Assembly (NCBI GenBank): GCA_035645095.1
Contig: DASQNG010000077.1
Span: forward strand, 1 to 14,292
Length of the DNA: 14,292 bases
From: Gaiellasilicea sp035645095
GTDB taxonomy: Bacteria > Actinomycetota > Thermoleophilia > Gaiellales > Gaiellaceae
Reading direction: 5' to 3'
A model generated the notes under the pieces. It had not been told where the DNA came from. It saw nothing but the letters and a program-made list of their open reading frames with translations, and did not search any database. A program made the translations under genes and the position numbers. Position 1 is the stretch's first letter. Each line of letters begins with the position of its first letter. This document shows positions 1 to 7,365 of the stretch, piece by piece.

Positions 1-1642
1 CGCCCGCCGGAGCGCGGGGCAGCTGCAGCACGAACGTCGCGCCCCGGCCGGGCGCCGAGCGGACGTCGAGGCTGCCGCCCATCCGCTGTGCCAGCTCGCG
101 CGCGATGTAGAGCCCGAGCCCGGTGCCACCCGGTGCGTTCCGGAGCTGAGGGTCCGCGCGCACGAACTTCTCGAAGATCCGGTCGACGTCGGTCGGGAGG
201 ACGCCAGGCCCTGCATCCGCCACCGAGATCGTCACCCGGCTCTCGTCGCCGGCGAGCCGGACGGCGACGGGAGTCCCGCCGCCGTACTTGAGGGCGTTGT
301 CGAGCAGGTTCACCAGCACCTGCTGGATCCTCCCCGCGTCTCCGTACGCGGCGGGCGCGTCCGCAGGGAGCGCCACCTCGAGCGCGACCGGCTCGACGTA
401 CTGCGCCCCGATCGCCTCCACCGACGCGGCCACGACCTCGGCGACGTCGACGACGCCGTGCTCGAAGTGCACCTCGCCGCGGTCGAGGTTCCTCGTCAGG
501 AGTACCTCGCCCGTGATCCTGGCGAGTCGCGTCGCCTGCCGCGCGATCATCTCGAGTAGCTGGCGTCCCTGGCTCGCGCCGAGGTCGATGTCGCGCCGGA
601 GGAGTGTCTCGGCGGCACCGTAGACAGCAGCGAGCGGCGTCCGCAGCTCGTGTGAGATCGTCGCGATCAGGTCGTTCTTCTCCTCGTCCAGCCGCCGCTC
701 GCCGGTCACGTCGCGAAACGCGCAGACGACGCCGGCCGCCGTCGCGACCGCGGCCACCGAGAGCCACAGGTCGCGGCCGCCGACCTCGAGCGGCACCGTC
801 ACCGGCGGCGCGCTGACGTCGCCCGTCGAGACGGGAACGGCGGCCGCGACCGCGTCCCACTCGGGCACGGCCTCGCCGAGCCGGCACCCGACGACGGCGT
901 CCGCCGCGAGCCCGGTCGCGTCCGCGGCGGCACGGTTCCAGAGCCTGACGACCCCGTCGGGGTCGAGGAGGAAGACGCCCGTGCCCACCGCCTCCAGTAC
1001 CTGCGCCGCGAGTTCGCGCTCGGCGGCCACGGCGAGCGCCGCCGCCTCGGCCGCCTCGAGGCGCCGCCGCTCGCTCTGGAGGCGGGCGTTGCGGACGGAC
1101 GCCGCCATCTGCGCGACGAGACCTTCCACCACCTCGAGCTGCTCGCCGGAGTAGGAGCCATGGTCCGTCATCACCTGCACGACACCCACGACGCGGCCGT
1201 CGTGCTTCACCGGCACCATCAGCGCGGCCGTCGTCCCTGCGGCGCCGGCGGACGGGATCCGCTGCAGCGCACCGTCGCGGTCGACGTTGTAGAAGACGCC
1301 CTCCGCCGTCTCCACGAGCTCGCCGACGTCGTTGAAGAGCAGTGGCTCGCCGCTCACGATCACGCGGCTCTGCATGCCGCCGCCGCTGCGGTTGAGGGGC
1401 AGCGCCGGAAGCGTCCCGGGGTCGAGCACGTTCCCCTCGACCCACGCGAACTCGCAGCGGATCAGGTCGTCGCGCTCCTCGTAGGACGAGACGACGACGC
1501 CGTCGTGCGGCACCACGTCCCCGAGCAGCTCGTGGAACCGCTGGTAGACGCGCTCGGGGTCGAGCGTCTCGCCCAGCTCTCGTGCCGCGTGCAGCAGCAG
1601 CTCGGCCACCTCCGCTTTCCGCGCCAGCTGCTGCTCGTCCAT
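1..1642 (-). CDS. GAF-PAS sensor histidine kinase (3' end off window)
   Basis: Cytosolic sensor histidine kinase, 547 residues visible; the frame is still open at base 1, so only the last few residues are missing. Order: GAF-like sensor (about 12-175), short charged helix (about 180-215), PAS-like domain (about 210-318), HisKA with phospho-acceptor His331 in SHELRTPLA, then HATPase_c with the N box (NLLDNALKYGG, Asn445/Asn449), G1 box (DAGPG, 476-480) and G2 box (GGTGLGLYIAR, 505-515). No membrane segment is seen, so the signal is probably intracellular or redox/ligand sensed by GAF or PAS. The ATG at 1642 is chosen because a TACCGT hexamer ends 7 nt upstream and no in-frame start lies further up; there is no Shine-Dalgarno. 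It is divergent from the response regulator at 1732, which could be its partner. Kinase assignment is firm; ligand unknown. Confidence 0.93.
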   Translation of the reverse strand, partial: MDEQQLARKAEVAELLLHAARELGETLDPERVYQRFHELLGDVVPHDGVVVSSYEERDDLIRCEFAWVEGNVLDPGTLPALPLNRSGGGMQSRVIVSGEPLLFNDVGELVETAEGVFYNVDRDGALQRIPSAGAAGTTAALMVPVKHDGRVVGVVQVMTDHGSYSGEQLEVVEGLVAQMAASVRNARLQSERRRLEAAEAAALAVAAERELAAQVLEAVGTGVFLLDPDGVVRLWNRAAADATGLAADAVVGCRLGEAVPEWDAVAAAVPVSTGDVSAPPVTVPLEVGGRDLWLSVAAVATAAGVVCAFRDVTGERRLDEEKNDLIATISHELRTPLAAVYGAAETLLRRDIDLGASQGRQLLEMIARQATRLARITGEVLLTRNLDRGEVHFEHGVVDVAEVVAASVEAIGAQYVEPVALEVALPADAPAAYGDAGRIQQVLVNLLDNALKYGGGTPVAVRLAGDESRVTISVADAGPGVLPTDVDRIFEKFVRADPQLRNAPGGTGLGLYIARELAQRMGGSLDVRSAPGRGATFVLQLPRAPAG

Positions 1643-1649
1643 CGAGGTG

Positions 1650-1655
1650 ACGGTA
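1650..1655 (-). promoter_or_regulatory. -10 hexamer (TACCGT), probable leaderless start for the GAF-PAS kinase
   Basis: TACCGT on the minus strand ends 7 nt before the ATG at 1642. With the usual -10 to start-site distance, transcription would begin at or next to the ATG. No Shine-Dalgarno and no clear -35 box are visible. Confidence 0.5.
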
Positions 1656-1702
1656 GACGACGGCGCCGCGGCGGGCGTGCGTGAGCTGCCGACGTTGAGG
1701 AC

Positions 1703-1708
1703 TACACT
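1703..1708 (+). promoter_or_regulatory. -10 hexamer (TACACT) for the response-regulator operon
   Basis: TACACT lies 23 nt before the GTG at 1732, which would give a leader of about 16 nt. It is identical to the hexamer before the PhzF gene. No clear -35 box is seen. The 89-nt gap between the divergent kinase and regulator genes contains both outward -10 candidates. Confidence 0.4.
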
Positions 1709-1731
1709 GGAGGTGCAGCACGAACGTCCAG

Positions 1732-2148
1732 GTGCGAGAGGCCGGTCCCGGAAGCGTGGACGCGACGACACCCGATACCGCCACCGACGAGAGCGGCCCG
1801 ACGATCCTCGTCTGCGACGACGATCCGCCGCTCCGTGAGCTCGTCCGGGCAGTGCTCGGGCCGTCGTATCGCTTCGTCGAGGCCGCCGACGGAACCGAGG
1901 CGCTCGCGTCCGTGCGTGAGCTCGTGCCCGACCTGATCGTGCTCGACGTCATGCTGCCGGGCATGAGCGGCATCGACGTGCTGCGGACGCTGCGCGCCGA
2001 CGAGGCGACCTCCCACATCCCGGTCGTGGTGATCACCGCGTGGAGCCACGCCGAGGCGGACGCGTGGACGGCCGGCGCCGACCGCTTCGTCTCGAAGCCG
2101 TTCGACCCCGACGAGCTCGACCGGGCGGTGCGGGAGCTGCTCGAGTGA
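1732..2148 (+). CDS. Single-domain (CheY-like) response regulator
   Basis: Receiver-domain protein of 138 aa that would accept phosphate from a histidine kinase. All key residues are present: acidic cluster Asp29-Asp31 (VCDDD), phospho-acceptor Asp72 in LDVMLPG, Thr102 in VVITAW and Lys122 in VSKPF. The receiver fold occupies about 24-138, so there is no DNA-binding or enzymatic output domain; it must act by protein contact or as a phosphate relay or sink. The GTG at 1732 is the first in-frame start after an upstream stop; the GTG at 1756 is an alternative that would remove eight residues outside the fold. Its TGA overlaps the GTG of the next kinase gene (GTGA), indicating translational coupling and a cognate pair. 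Confidence 0.93.
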   Translation: MREAGPGSVDATTPDTATDESGPTILVCDDDPPLRELVRAVLGPSYRFVEAADGTEALASVRELVPDLIVLDVMLPGMSGIDVLRTLRADEATSHIPVVVITAWSHAEADAWTAGADRFVSKPFDPDELDRAVRELLE

Positions 2149-3656
2149 CGCTGGCGCGTCAGATGTGGTTGGCGAGCATCGCGCTCGCGATCGTCGTGGC
2201 GAGCGCGTTCGTGGCGCTCGCCGTCGCGCTCACCGCGCAGCGTGCGGCGGCCGAGCGGGAGGCGCGCTCCCGCGACATCGTCGCCGAGACGCTCCGCCTC
2301 GAGAACCTCGTCGTCGACGTGGAGGCGGGCATCCGCGGGTACGCGCTCACGCGGGAGCGCAGCTTTCTGAGGCCGTACAACGACGCGAGGCGGCGACTGC
2401 CGGCCCGCATCATCGAGCTCCGGCGGCTCGTCGGGGACGACCGCGGGCAGCGGCTCCGGGCCGCGCGGCTCGCGCGGGAGCTCAACGAGTACCTCGACGA
2501 GTATGCGGGGCCGCTCGTCCTCCTCGCCGGGGTCGAGCCGGCGGCGGCACGAAGCCGCGAGGCCGAGGGGGAGGGAGCGCAGAGGATGGCCGGCATCCGC
2601 GAGAGCTTTCAAACGTTCTACACGGCCGAGGACGAGCTGACGCGGAAGGCGGCGTCGACCGCCTCGACGCGTGCCGACACCGCCCTCGCCGTCGCGGGCC
2701 TCGGCTTCGCCGGGTCGACGCTGCTGATCGTCCTCTTCGGACTCGCCCTCTCGGGGTCGATCGTGCGGCCGATCCGCGCGGTCGCCGCCGGCGCCGGCTC
2801 GCTCGCCGAGGGCGACCTCTCGGTCCGGCTCCCGTCCGCAGGGCCCGGCGAGGTGGGGGAGCTGACGCGCTCCTTCAACACGATGGCCGAACGGCTCGAG
2901 GAGAGCCGGGCGGAGCTCCAGGCGCAGAACGAGAAGCTCCGCGAGAGCGAGCAGATGAAGTCGGAGCTCGTCAGCATCGTCTCGCACGAGCTGCGGACGC
3001 CGCTCGCGAGCGTGCTCGGCTTCACGTCGCTGCTCCTGAAGCGGGACTTCGATCCCCCGACCCGCCGCCACTACCTCGGGATCATCGATGCGCAGGCGCG
3101 CCGCCTCGCGGCGCTGCTGGAGGACTTCCTCGACGTCCAGCGGATCGAGCAGACGGGCCTGGAGCTCGCCGACCAGAAGGTCGACCTCGCGCGGCTCCTG
3201 GAGGAGCAGGCTCAGCTGTTCTCGGCACAGAGCCCGAGCCACCGCCTGGAGGTGGAGGTAGAGCGGCCGCTGCCCGTGCGCGGCGACCCGAACAGGCTTG
3301 CGCAGGTGGTCGGGAACCTCCTCTCGAACGCGATCAAGTACTCGCAGGAGGGCAGCCGCGTCGAGCTCGCCGCGCAGAAGGACGGGTACCGTGTCCGCAT
3401 GACGGTTCGCGACGAGGGGCGCGGCATCCCGGCCGAGCAGCAGGAGCGCATCTTCACGAAGTTCTTCCGCGGCGACGCCGGCGCGACCGGCATCACCGGG
3501 ACCGGCCTCGGCCTCGCGGTGTCCCGCGAGATCGTCGAGGCGCACGGGGGCAGGATCGGCTTCGACAGCGATGTCGGCAGCGGCTCCACCTTCTGGGTGG
3601 AGCTGCCCGCTGCACGCGTGGAGGTCGCGGCGACAGAACGAGGAGAGGAGCAGTGA
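2145..3656 (+). CDS. CHASE3-HAMP membrane sensor histidine kinase
   Basis: Membrane histidine kinase of 503 aa. Order: TM1 (about 8-31), extracytoplasmic CHASE3-like helical sensor (about 38-175, with the AGIRGYALTRE signature at 61-71), TM2 (about 179-203), HAMP (204-256), short coiled coil, HisKA with His281 in SHELRTPLASVLGF, HATPase_c with NLLSNAIKYS (391-400), DEGRGIP (423-429) and TGTGLGLAVSRE (451-462). The start is taken as the GTG at 2145, which overlaps the regulator stop (GTGA); the ATG at 2163 is an alternative giving 497 aa with TM1 intact. It probably phosphorylates the upstream receiver protein. CHASE3 is known only as an extracellular sensor of unidentified signals. The last residues overlap the next gene by 1 nt, so the secreted protein that follows is co-translated. 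Confidence 0.94.
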   Translation: MTLARQMWLASIALAIVVASAFVALAVALTAQRAAAEREARSRDIVAETLRLENLVVDVEAGIRGYALTRERSFLRPYNDARRRLPARIIELRRLVGDDRGQRLRAARLARELNEYLDEYAGPLVLLAGVEPAAARSREAEGEGAQRMAGIRESFQTFYTAEDELTRKAASTASTRADTALAVAGLGFAGSTLLIVLFGLALSGSIVRPIRAVAAGAGSLAEGDLSVRLPSAGPGEVGELTRSFNTMAERLEESRAELQAQNEKLRESEQMKSELVSIVSHELRTPLASVLGFTSLLLKRDFDPPTRRHYLGIIDAQARRLAALLEDFLDVQRIEQTGLELADQKVDLARLLEEQAQLFSAQSPSHRLEVEVERPLPVRGDPNRLAQVVGNLLSNAIKYSQEGSRVELAAQKDGYRVRMTVRDEGRGIPAEQQERIFTKFFRGDAGATGITGTGLGLAVSREIVEAHGGRIGFDSDVGSGSTFWVELPAARVEVAATERGEEQ

Positions 3657-4126
3657 TGTTCGGGAAGGCCGCTTCCTTGCTGGTCGGCGTGCTCGTGGGG
3701 GTGCTCGTGGCGGTCGCGGTGGGCGGCTCGAGCTCGCGCGCGGCCACGGGCCCGGCGCAGATCAAGATCACGGATCGCGAGGTCCGCGTCGTCCGCGTCG
3801 ACGTCGGGGCCCGCGGTACCTCGCCGGGCGACATCGAGGTGATCCACTACCGGCTCTTCAACCGGCGCGTGACGAAGAACGCGATCGGACGGGCGGAGCT
3901 TCACTGCACGTTCGTGGACGGCGGCCGCGCTCGCCTCTGCCAGGGCACCTACTTCCTGCCGCGCGGCAAGCTCATGGTCGCCGGCTCGATGCGTTTCCGT
4001 CAGTTCTACGACCTCGCGGTCGTCGGCGGCACCGGCCTCTACGACAATGCGCGCGGGACACTGACGGTCACCAGGACGCACACACGCCCGATCCGCAACC
4101 TCGTGCTCTTCCGGCTCGTCGGCTGA
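3656..4126 (+). CDS. Secreted dirigent / allene-oxide-cyclase-barrel-like protein
   Basis: 156-aa exported protein. Residues 5-23 are hydrophobic, followed by SSSRAATGPA, a plausible signal-peptide cleavage region near 29-31. The mature part is beta-rich and carries VVGGTGLYDNARGTLTV (122-138), which matches the GGTGxYxxARG motif of the dirigent/allene oxide cyclase barrel superfamily. Cys84 and Cys95 could form a disulfide outside the cell. Start: ATG at 3656 overlapping the kinase stop (TGATG), with a strong purine-rich Shine-Dalgarno at 3641-3650. Bacterial members of this superfamily mostly have no assigned substrate, so a catalytic role is not claimed; binding of a small hydrophobic ligand is one possibility. 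Position as the last gene of a two-component operon suggests an accessory sensor protein or an output tied to the same signal. Confidence 0.75.
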   Translation: MFGKAASLLVGVLVGVLVAVAVGGSSSRAATGPAQIKITDREVRVVRVDVGARGTSPGDIEVIHYRLFNRRVTKNAIGRAELHCTFVDGGRARLCQGTYFLPRGKLMVAGSMRFRQFYDLAVVGGTGLYDNARGTLTVTRTHTRPIRNLVLFRLVG

Positions 4127-4141
4127 GACGCGACCGCGCGG

Positions 4142-4160
4142 AGCCGGGCGGGGCCCGGTT
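4142..4160 (+). terminator. Probable terminator after the signalling operon
   Basis: A GC hairpin (CCGGGC at 4144-4149 with GCCCGG at 4153-4158, 3-nt loop, extended by one G-U and one A-U pair) begins 15 nt after the stop codon and is followed by TTCCTT rather than a proper T run. Confidence 0.55.
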
Positions 4161-4182
4161 CCTTGATCGCGCAACCATCTGC

Positions 4183-4188
4183 TACGGT
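4183..4188 (+). promoter_or_regulatory. -10 hexamer (TACGGT), probable leaderless start for the LLM oxidoreductase
   Basis: TACGGT ends 6 nt before the ATG at 4195. TTGATC at 4163-4168 resembles a -35 box, but its spacing (14 nt) is shorter than usual. No Shine-Dalgarno is present. Confidence 0.5.
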
Positions 4189-4194
4189 GGCGCC

Positions 4195-5247
4195 ATGGAG
4201 CTCGGTCTCTACACGTTTGCGGAGCTGACGCCGGACCCGCGCAGCGGCCGGGCGGTGATGCCGCAGGAGCGGCTCGCGAACCTGCTCGAGGAGGCGGCGC
4301 TCGCCGACGAGCTCGGGCTCGACGTCTACGGGGTGGGCGAGCACCACCGGCCGGACTTCGCGGTGTCCGCGCCGGCCGTCGTCCTCGCCGCCGTAGCAGC
4401 GCGGACGACGCGGATTCGGCTGACGAGCGCCGTGAGCGTCCTCAGCTCGGACGACCCCGTGCGCGTCTTCCAGGAGTTCGCGACGCTGGACCTCCTGTCG
4501 GACGGGCGGGCCGAGATCATGGCCGGCCGCGGTTCCTTCGTCGAGTCGTTCCCGCTCTTCGGCTACGACCTGCGCCTGTACGACGAGCTCTTCGCCGAGA
4601 AGCTCGAGCTGCTGCTCCGCCTGCGCGAGTCCGAGCACGTCACGTGGCGGGGTGGGCACCGCCCGCCGATCGACGAGCGCGGCGTCTACCCGCGGCCGCT
4701 CCAGGACCCGCTGCCGGTGTGGGTCGCGGTGGGCGGGACGCCGCAGTCGGCCGTCCGCGCCGGCTCGCTCGGGCTGCCGCTGGCGCTCGCGATCATCGGC
4801 GGGCTGCCGGAGCGGTTCACGCCGTTCGTGGAGCTGCACCGGCGCGCCGCGCACGAGGCGGGTCACGTCGGCGTGCCGGTGAGCATCAACTCCCACGGCT
4901 TCGTGGCCGAGACCGGCGAGCGCGCACTCGAGCTCTCGTACCCCTCGGCGGCGGCCGCGATGAACCGGATCGGCCGCGAGCGCGGCTGGCCGCCGCTCGG
5001 CCGGGCCGACTACGAGGCGGCGGCGACGCTACGCGGCGCGAACTTCGTCGGCAGCCCCGAGCAGGTCGCGGAGAAGATCCTCTACCAGCACGACCTGTTC
5101 CGGCACGACCGCTTCCTGCTCCAGCTCAGCGTCGGCTCGATGCCGCACGCCGACCTGATGCGCGCTATCGAGCTCTTCGGCACCGAGGTCGCGCCGGTCG
5201 TCCGCGCGGAGGTCGCTCGACGGGCTCCCGCGGCCGCGGCGAGCTGA
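4195..5247 (+). CDS. LLM-class (luciferase-like) flavin-dependent oxidoreductase
   Basis: 350-aa member of the bacterial luciferase-like monooxygenase superfamily, a TIM-barrel family using FMN or F420. It most resembles the subgroup typified by Agrobacterium Atu2307 (PDB 2I7G, TIGR03858): MELGLYTFAELTPDP at the N-terminus, LDVYGVGEHHRPDFAVSAP (42-60), the conserved RIRLTSAVSVLSSDDPVRVFQ block, RAEIMAGRGSFVESFPLFGY, and PLPVWVAVGGTPQS in the second half. Full length for the family. Substrate and cofactor cannot be told from sequence. ATG at 4195 is supported by the N-terminal match and the -10 hexamer 6 nt upstream. It stands alone after a terminator-like hairpin, and the next gene has its own promoter. 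Confidence 0.92.
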   Translation: MELGLYTFAELTPDPRSGRAVMPQERLANLLEEAALADELGLDVYGVGEHHRPDFAVSAPAVVLAAVAARTTRIRLTSAVSVLSSDDPVRVFQEFATLDLLSDGRAEIMAGRGSFVESFPLFGYDLRLYDELFAEKLELLLRLRESEHVTWRGGHRPPIDERGVYPRPLQDPLPVWVAVGGTPQSAVRAGSLGLPLALAIIGGLPERFTPFVELHRRAAHEAGHVGVPVSINSHGFVAETGERALELSYPSAAAAMNRIGRERGWPPLGRADYEAAATLRGANFVGSPEQVAEKILYQHDLFRHDRFLLQLSVGSMPHADLMRAIELFGTEVAPVVRAEVARRAPAAAAS

Positions 5248-5250
5248 GCG

Positions 5251-5265
5251 GGGGCGGCGCGCCCC
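5251..5265 (+). terminator. Weak GC hairpin after the LLM oxidoreductase gene
   Basis: GGGGCG (5251-5256) can pair with CGCCCC (5260-5265) around a 3-nt loop, 3 nt after the stop codon. No T tract follows, and overlapping GCGCGC repeats allow other pairings, so this is only a candidate. Confidence 0.3.
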
Positions 5266-5280
5266 GGCGCGCGACGCGTG

Positions 5281-5286
5281 TAGGTT
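5281..5286 (+). promoter_or_regulatory. -10 hexamer (TAGGTT), probable leaderless start for the phosphorylase
   Basis: TAGGTT ends 8 nt before the GTG at 5295. There is no Shine-Dalgarno and no recognisable -35 box. Confidence 0.45.
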
Positions 5287-5294
5287 AGGCCGCC

Positions 5295-7001
5295 GTGACC
5301 TCGGCCCACGCCACGGACACCGCCTCCTGGTGGCAGCGCGCGCACGGCGGCGACGATCTGCTCGTCGCGTACTTCTCGATGGAGTTCGGGCTCGAGGCGG
5401 CTCTCCCGATCTACTCGGGCGGTCTCGGGGTCCTCGCCGGCGACCATCTCAAGGCGGCGGCGGAGCTCGGGATCCCGCTCGTCGCCGTCGGCCTCCTCTA
5501 CCGCGGCGGCTACTTCGAGCAGGGCGTCGACGAGGCGGGCCGGCAGACGGAGGAGTACCAGCCCGTCGACCCGGAGGCGCTCGGGCTCGTGCGGGAGTCG
5601 GTGACGGTCGAGGTCGATCTCGCAGGCGAGTCCGTCGCGGCGAACGTCTGGCGCAAGGACGTCGGCTCGGTGCCGCTCTACCTGCTCGAGGTGGAGTGGC
5701 TCACGGACGCGCTCTACGGCGGCGACCGCGAGCACCGCATCCGCCAGGAACTCTTGCTCGGCGTCGGCGGCATCCGCGCGCTCGCGGCACTCGGGATCGA
5801 GCCGACGGTCTTCCACCTGAACGAGGGTCACTCCGCCTTCCTCGCGATCGAGCGGATCCGCGAGCTCGTGCGGCGCGGGACGGACGTCGGCGCGGCGACC
5901 GATCTCGTCCGGCGCTCGTCGGTCTTCACCACGCACACGCCGGTCCCGGCCGGGAACGAGGTCTTCGGCAGCGACTTGGTGCTCCGTTACGCCGGACGGC
6001 TGGCCGAGGAGGCCGGCCTCTCGCACGACGAGCTGCTCTCACTCGGCCGCTCGCCGACGGACGGCGACGCGTTCGGGCTGACGCCGCTCGCGCTCCGGCT
6101 CTCGTCGTTCGCGAACGGCGTCTCGGAGCTGCACGGGGAGGTCGCGCGTGAGATGTGGAGCTGGCTCTCCGGCCACGATGCAGCCCCGATCGGGCACGTC
6201 ACGAACGGCGTCCACCTCGGCACCTGGCTGCACCCGGACCTGGCGGAGCTCCTGCGCGACGCGGGCGTCCGGCCCGAGGCGCCGCCGGACGAGGCGCGGT
6301 GGGAGCGCGCGCTCGAGCTCGACGACGACGCGCTCTGGCGCGTCCACAACGGCTGCCGGGAGCGGCTCGCCGCGCTGGCTGGGCTCGACCCGGAGCGCCT
6401 GACGATCGGCTTCGCGCGACGCTTCGCCACGTACAAGCGCGCCGGCCTCGTCTTCAGCGACCTCGAGCGACTGCTCGCGCTGCCGGTGCAGGTCGTCGTC
6501 GCCGGGAAGGCGCACCCGCAGGACGACCCGGGGAAGGACGTGATGCAGCGCATCGTCGAGCTCTCGCGCGACTCGCGCCTCGCGGGAAGGATCGTCTTCC
6601 TGGAGAACTACGACATCGAGCTGGCGCAGCAGATCATCCCGGGCTGCGACATCTGGCTGAACACGCCGCGGCGCCCGCTCGAGGCGTCCGGGACGAGCGG
6701 CATGAAGGCGGCGGCGAACGGCGTCCTCAACCTCTCCGTGCTGGACGGGTGGTGGGCGGAGGGGTACGCGCCCGAGGTCGGCTGGGCGATCGAGGGCGCT
6801 TCGGACGAGGCCGACCTGGAGCAGCTGTATGGATTGCTCGAGGGGGACGTGCTGGCGGCCTGGCGCGACCGGGCCCGGTGGCTCGACATGATGCGCGCCT
6901 CGATCGCGCACCTCGCGCCTCGCTTCTCCATGCACCGCGTGCTCGTGGAATACGCCGAGAACTACTACCTCCCGGCGCACGCGCAGGCGAGGGCGGCGTA
7001 G
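5295..7001 (+). CDS. glgP: Alpha-glucan (glycogen/maltodextrin) phosphorylase, short form
   Basis: 568-aa GT35 enzyme that would release glucose 1-phosphate from alpha-1,4-glucans by phosphorolysis with pyridoxal phosphate. Diagnostic blocks: VAYFSMEFGLEAALPIYSGG (24-43), GVLAGDHLKAA (45-55), HLNEGHSAF (174-182), FTTHTPVPAGNE (211-222), GFARRFATYKRA (372-383) and EASGTSGMKAAANG (463-476), in which Lys471 is the expected PLP lysine. The protein begins almost at the first conserved block, so it lacks the N-terminal DUF3417-type extension found in many actinobacterial phosphorylases of about 850 aa; it fits the shorter TIGR02094 type. GTG at 5295 is supported by the -10 hexamer upstream. The exact glucan preferred is unknown. 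It converges on the leftward operon at 7027. Confidence 0.93.
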   Translation: MTSAHATDTASWWQRAHGGDDLLVAYFSMEFGLEAALPIYSGGLGVLAGDHLKAAAELGIPLVAVGLLYRGGYFEQGVDEAGRQTEEYQPVDPEALGLVRESVTVEVDLAGESVAANVWRKDVGSVPLYLLEVEWLTDALYGGDREHRIRQELLLGVGGIRALAALGIEPTVFHLNEGHSAFLAIERIRELVRRGTDVGAATDLVRRSSVFTTHTPVPAGNEVFGSDLVLRYAGRLAEEAGLSHDELLSLGRSPTDGDAFGLTPLALRLSSFANGVSELHGEVAREMWSWLSGHDAAPIGHVTNGVHLGTWLHPDLAELLRDAGVRPEAPPDEARWERALELDDDALWRVHNGCRERLAALAGLDPERLTIGFARRFATYKRAGLVFSDLERLLALPVQVVVAGKAHPQDDPGKDVMQRIVELSRDSRLAGRIVFLENYDIELAQQIIPGCDIWLNTPRRPLEASGTSGMKAAANGVLNLSVLDGWWAEGYAPEVGWAIEGASDEADLEQLYGLLEGDVLAAWRDRARWLDMMRASIAHLAPRFSMHRVLVEYAENYYLPAHAQARAA

Positions 7002-7008
7002 CGCCCTC
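6989..7008. terminator. Hairpin overlapping the glgP stop, between convergent genes
   Basis: GAGGGCG (6989-6995) pairs with CGCCCTC (7002-7008) around a 6-nt loop that contains most of the TAG stop codon. It sits between convergent genes whose stops are 25 nt apart, so it could serve both strands. There is no T tract. Confidence 0.4.
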
Positions 7009-7026
7009 CACGGCTAGACCGCGCCG

Positions 7027-7335
7027 CTAGGCCTCGCTGACCTCGGCGTGGCGCTCGGCGATGCACTCCTGCGCCCACCGCTCGGCCTGCGTGAGCAGCG
7101 CGTCGGTGTCGCCGTCCTCGGCTTCGATCCGGATCTGGTGGACGGACGCCTCCATCTCGCGGTCGACGATGTACCGGTGTTCGGCGACGATGGTGACGGA
7201 GGGCTGGTCGGCGAGAACGGCGCGGGCGAGGTCCTCTATCTCCGCGCGAGTCGCCTCGCGGCCCGCGAAGACGCCGAAGTTGATCCGGACGTTTCCGTCC
7301 GGTGCGACGAATGCGATTGTCGGGACTTCTTGCAT
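7027..7335 (-). CDS. Hypothetical protein, 102 aa
   Basis: I do not recognise this family. It is a soluble, acidic protein without signal peptide, membrane segment or cysteine-rich motif. Residues 1-22 (MQEVPTIAFVAPDGN...) look like two beta strands, followed by an acidic helix, another strand (SVTIVAEHRYIVD) and a long amphipathic C-terminal helix. Start: ATG at 7335; GAGAGG just upstream is purine-rich but only 1-2 nt from the ATG, so the ribosome binding site is weak. It starts 30 nt after the ABC permease stop on the same strand with no terminator between them, so it is probably the last gene of the sixA-ABC operon. Its open frame and codon use are like its neighbours. Confidence 0.7.
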   Translation of the reverse strand: MQEVPTIAFVAPDGNVRINFGVFAGREATRAEIEDLARAVLADQPSVTIVAEHRYIVDREMEASVHQIRIEAEDGDTDALLTQAERWAQECIAERHAEVSEA

Positions 7336-7365
7336 GCCTCTCGTGTGCCCACCCGTGCCGCGGGC

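Noticed and set aside
24..1728. 15-bp exact direct repeat (24-38 and 1714-1728) flanking the GAF-PAS kinase gene
   Set aside because: One copy is inside coding sequence for the kinase C-terminus; a single 15-mer match is not surprising in 14 kb of biased DNA, and there is no other sign of an attachment site or insertion.
1713..1838. Leaderless start at the GTG at 1713, 4 nt after TACACT
   Set aside because: It is out of frame with the response regulator and opens only a short Arg-rich frame ending at 1838.
2165..4126. Very long open frames on both strands over known genes (for example 2165-4126 and 3212-4174)
   Set aside because: They are Arg/Ala/Pro-rich shadow frames created by high GC; the coding frames with recognisable domains cover the same bases.
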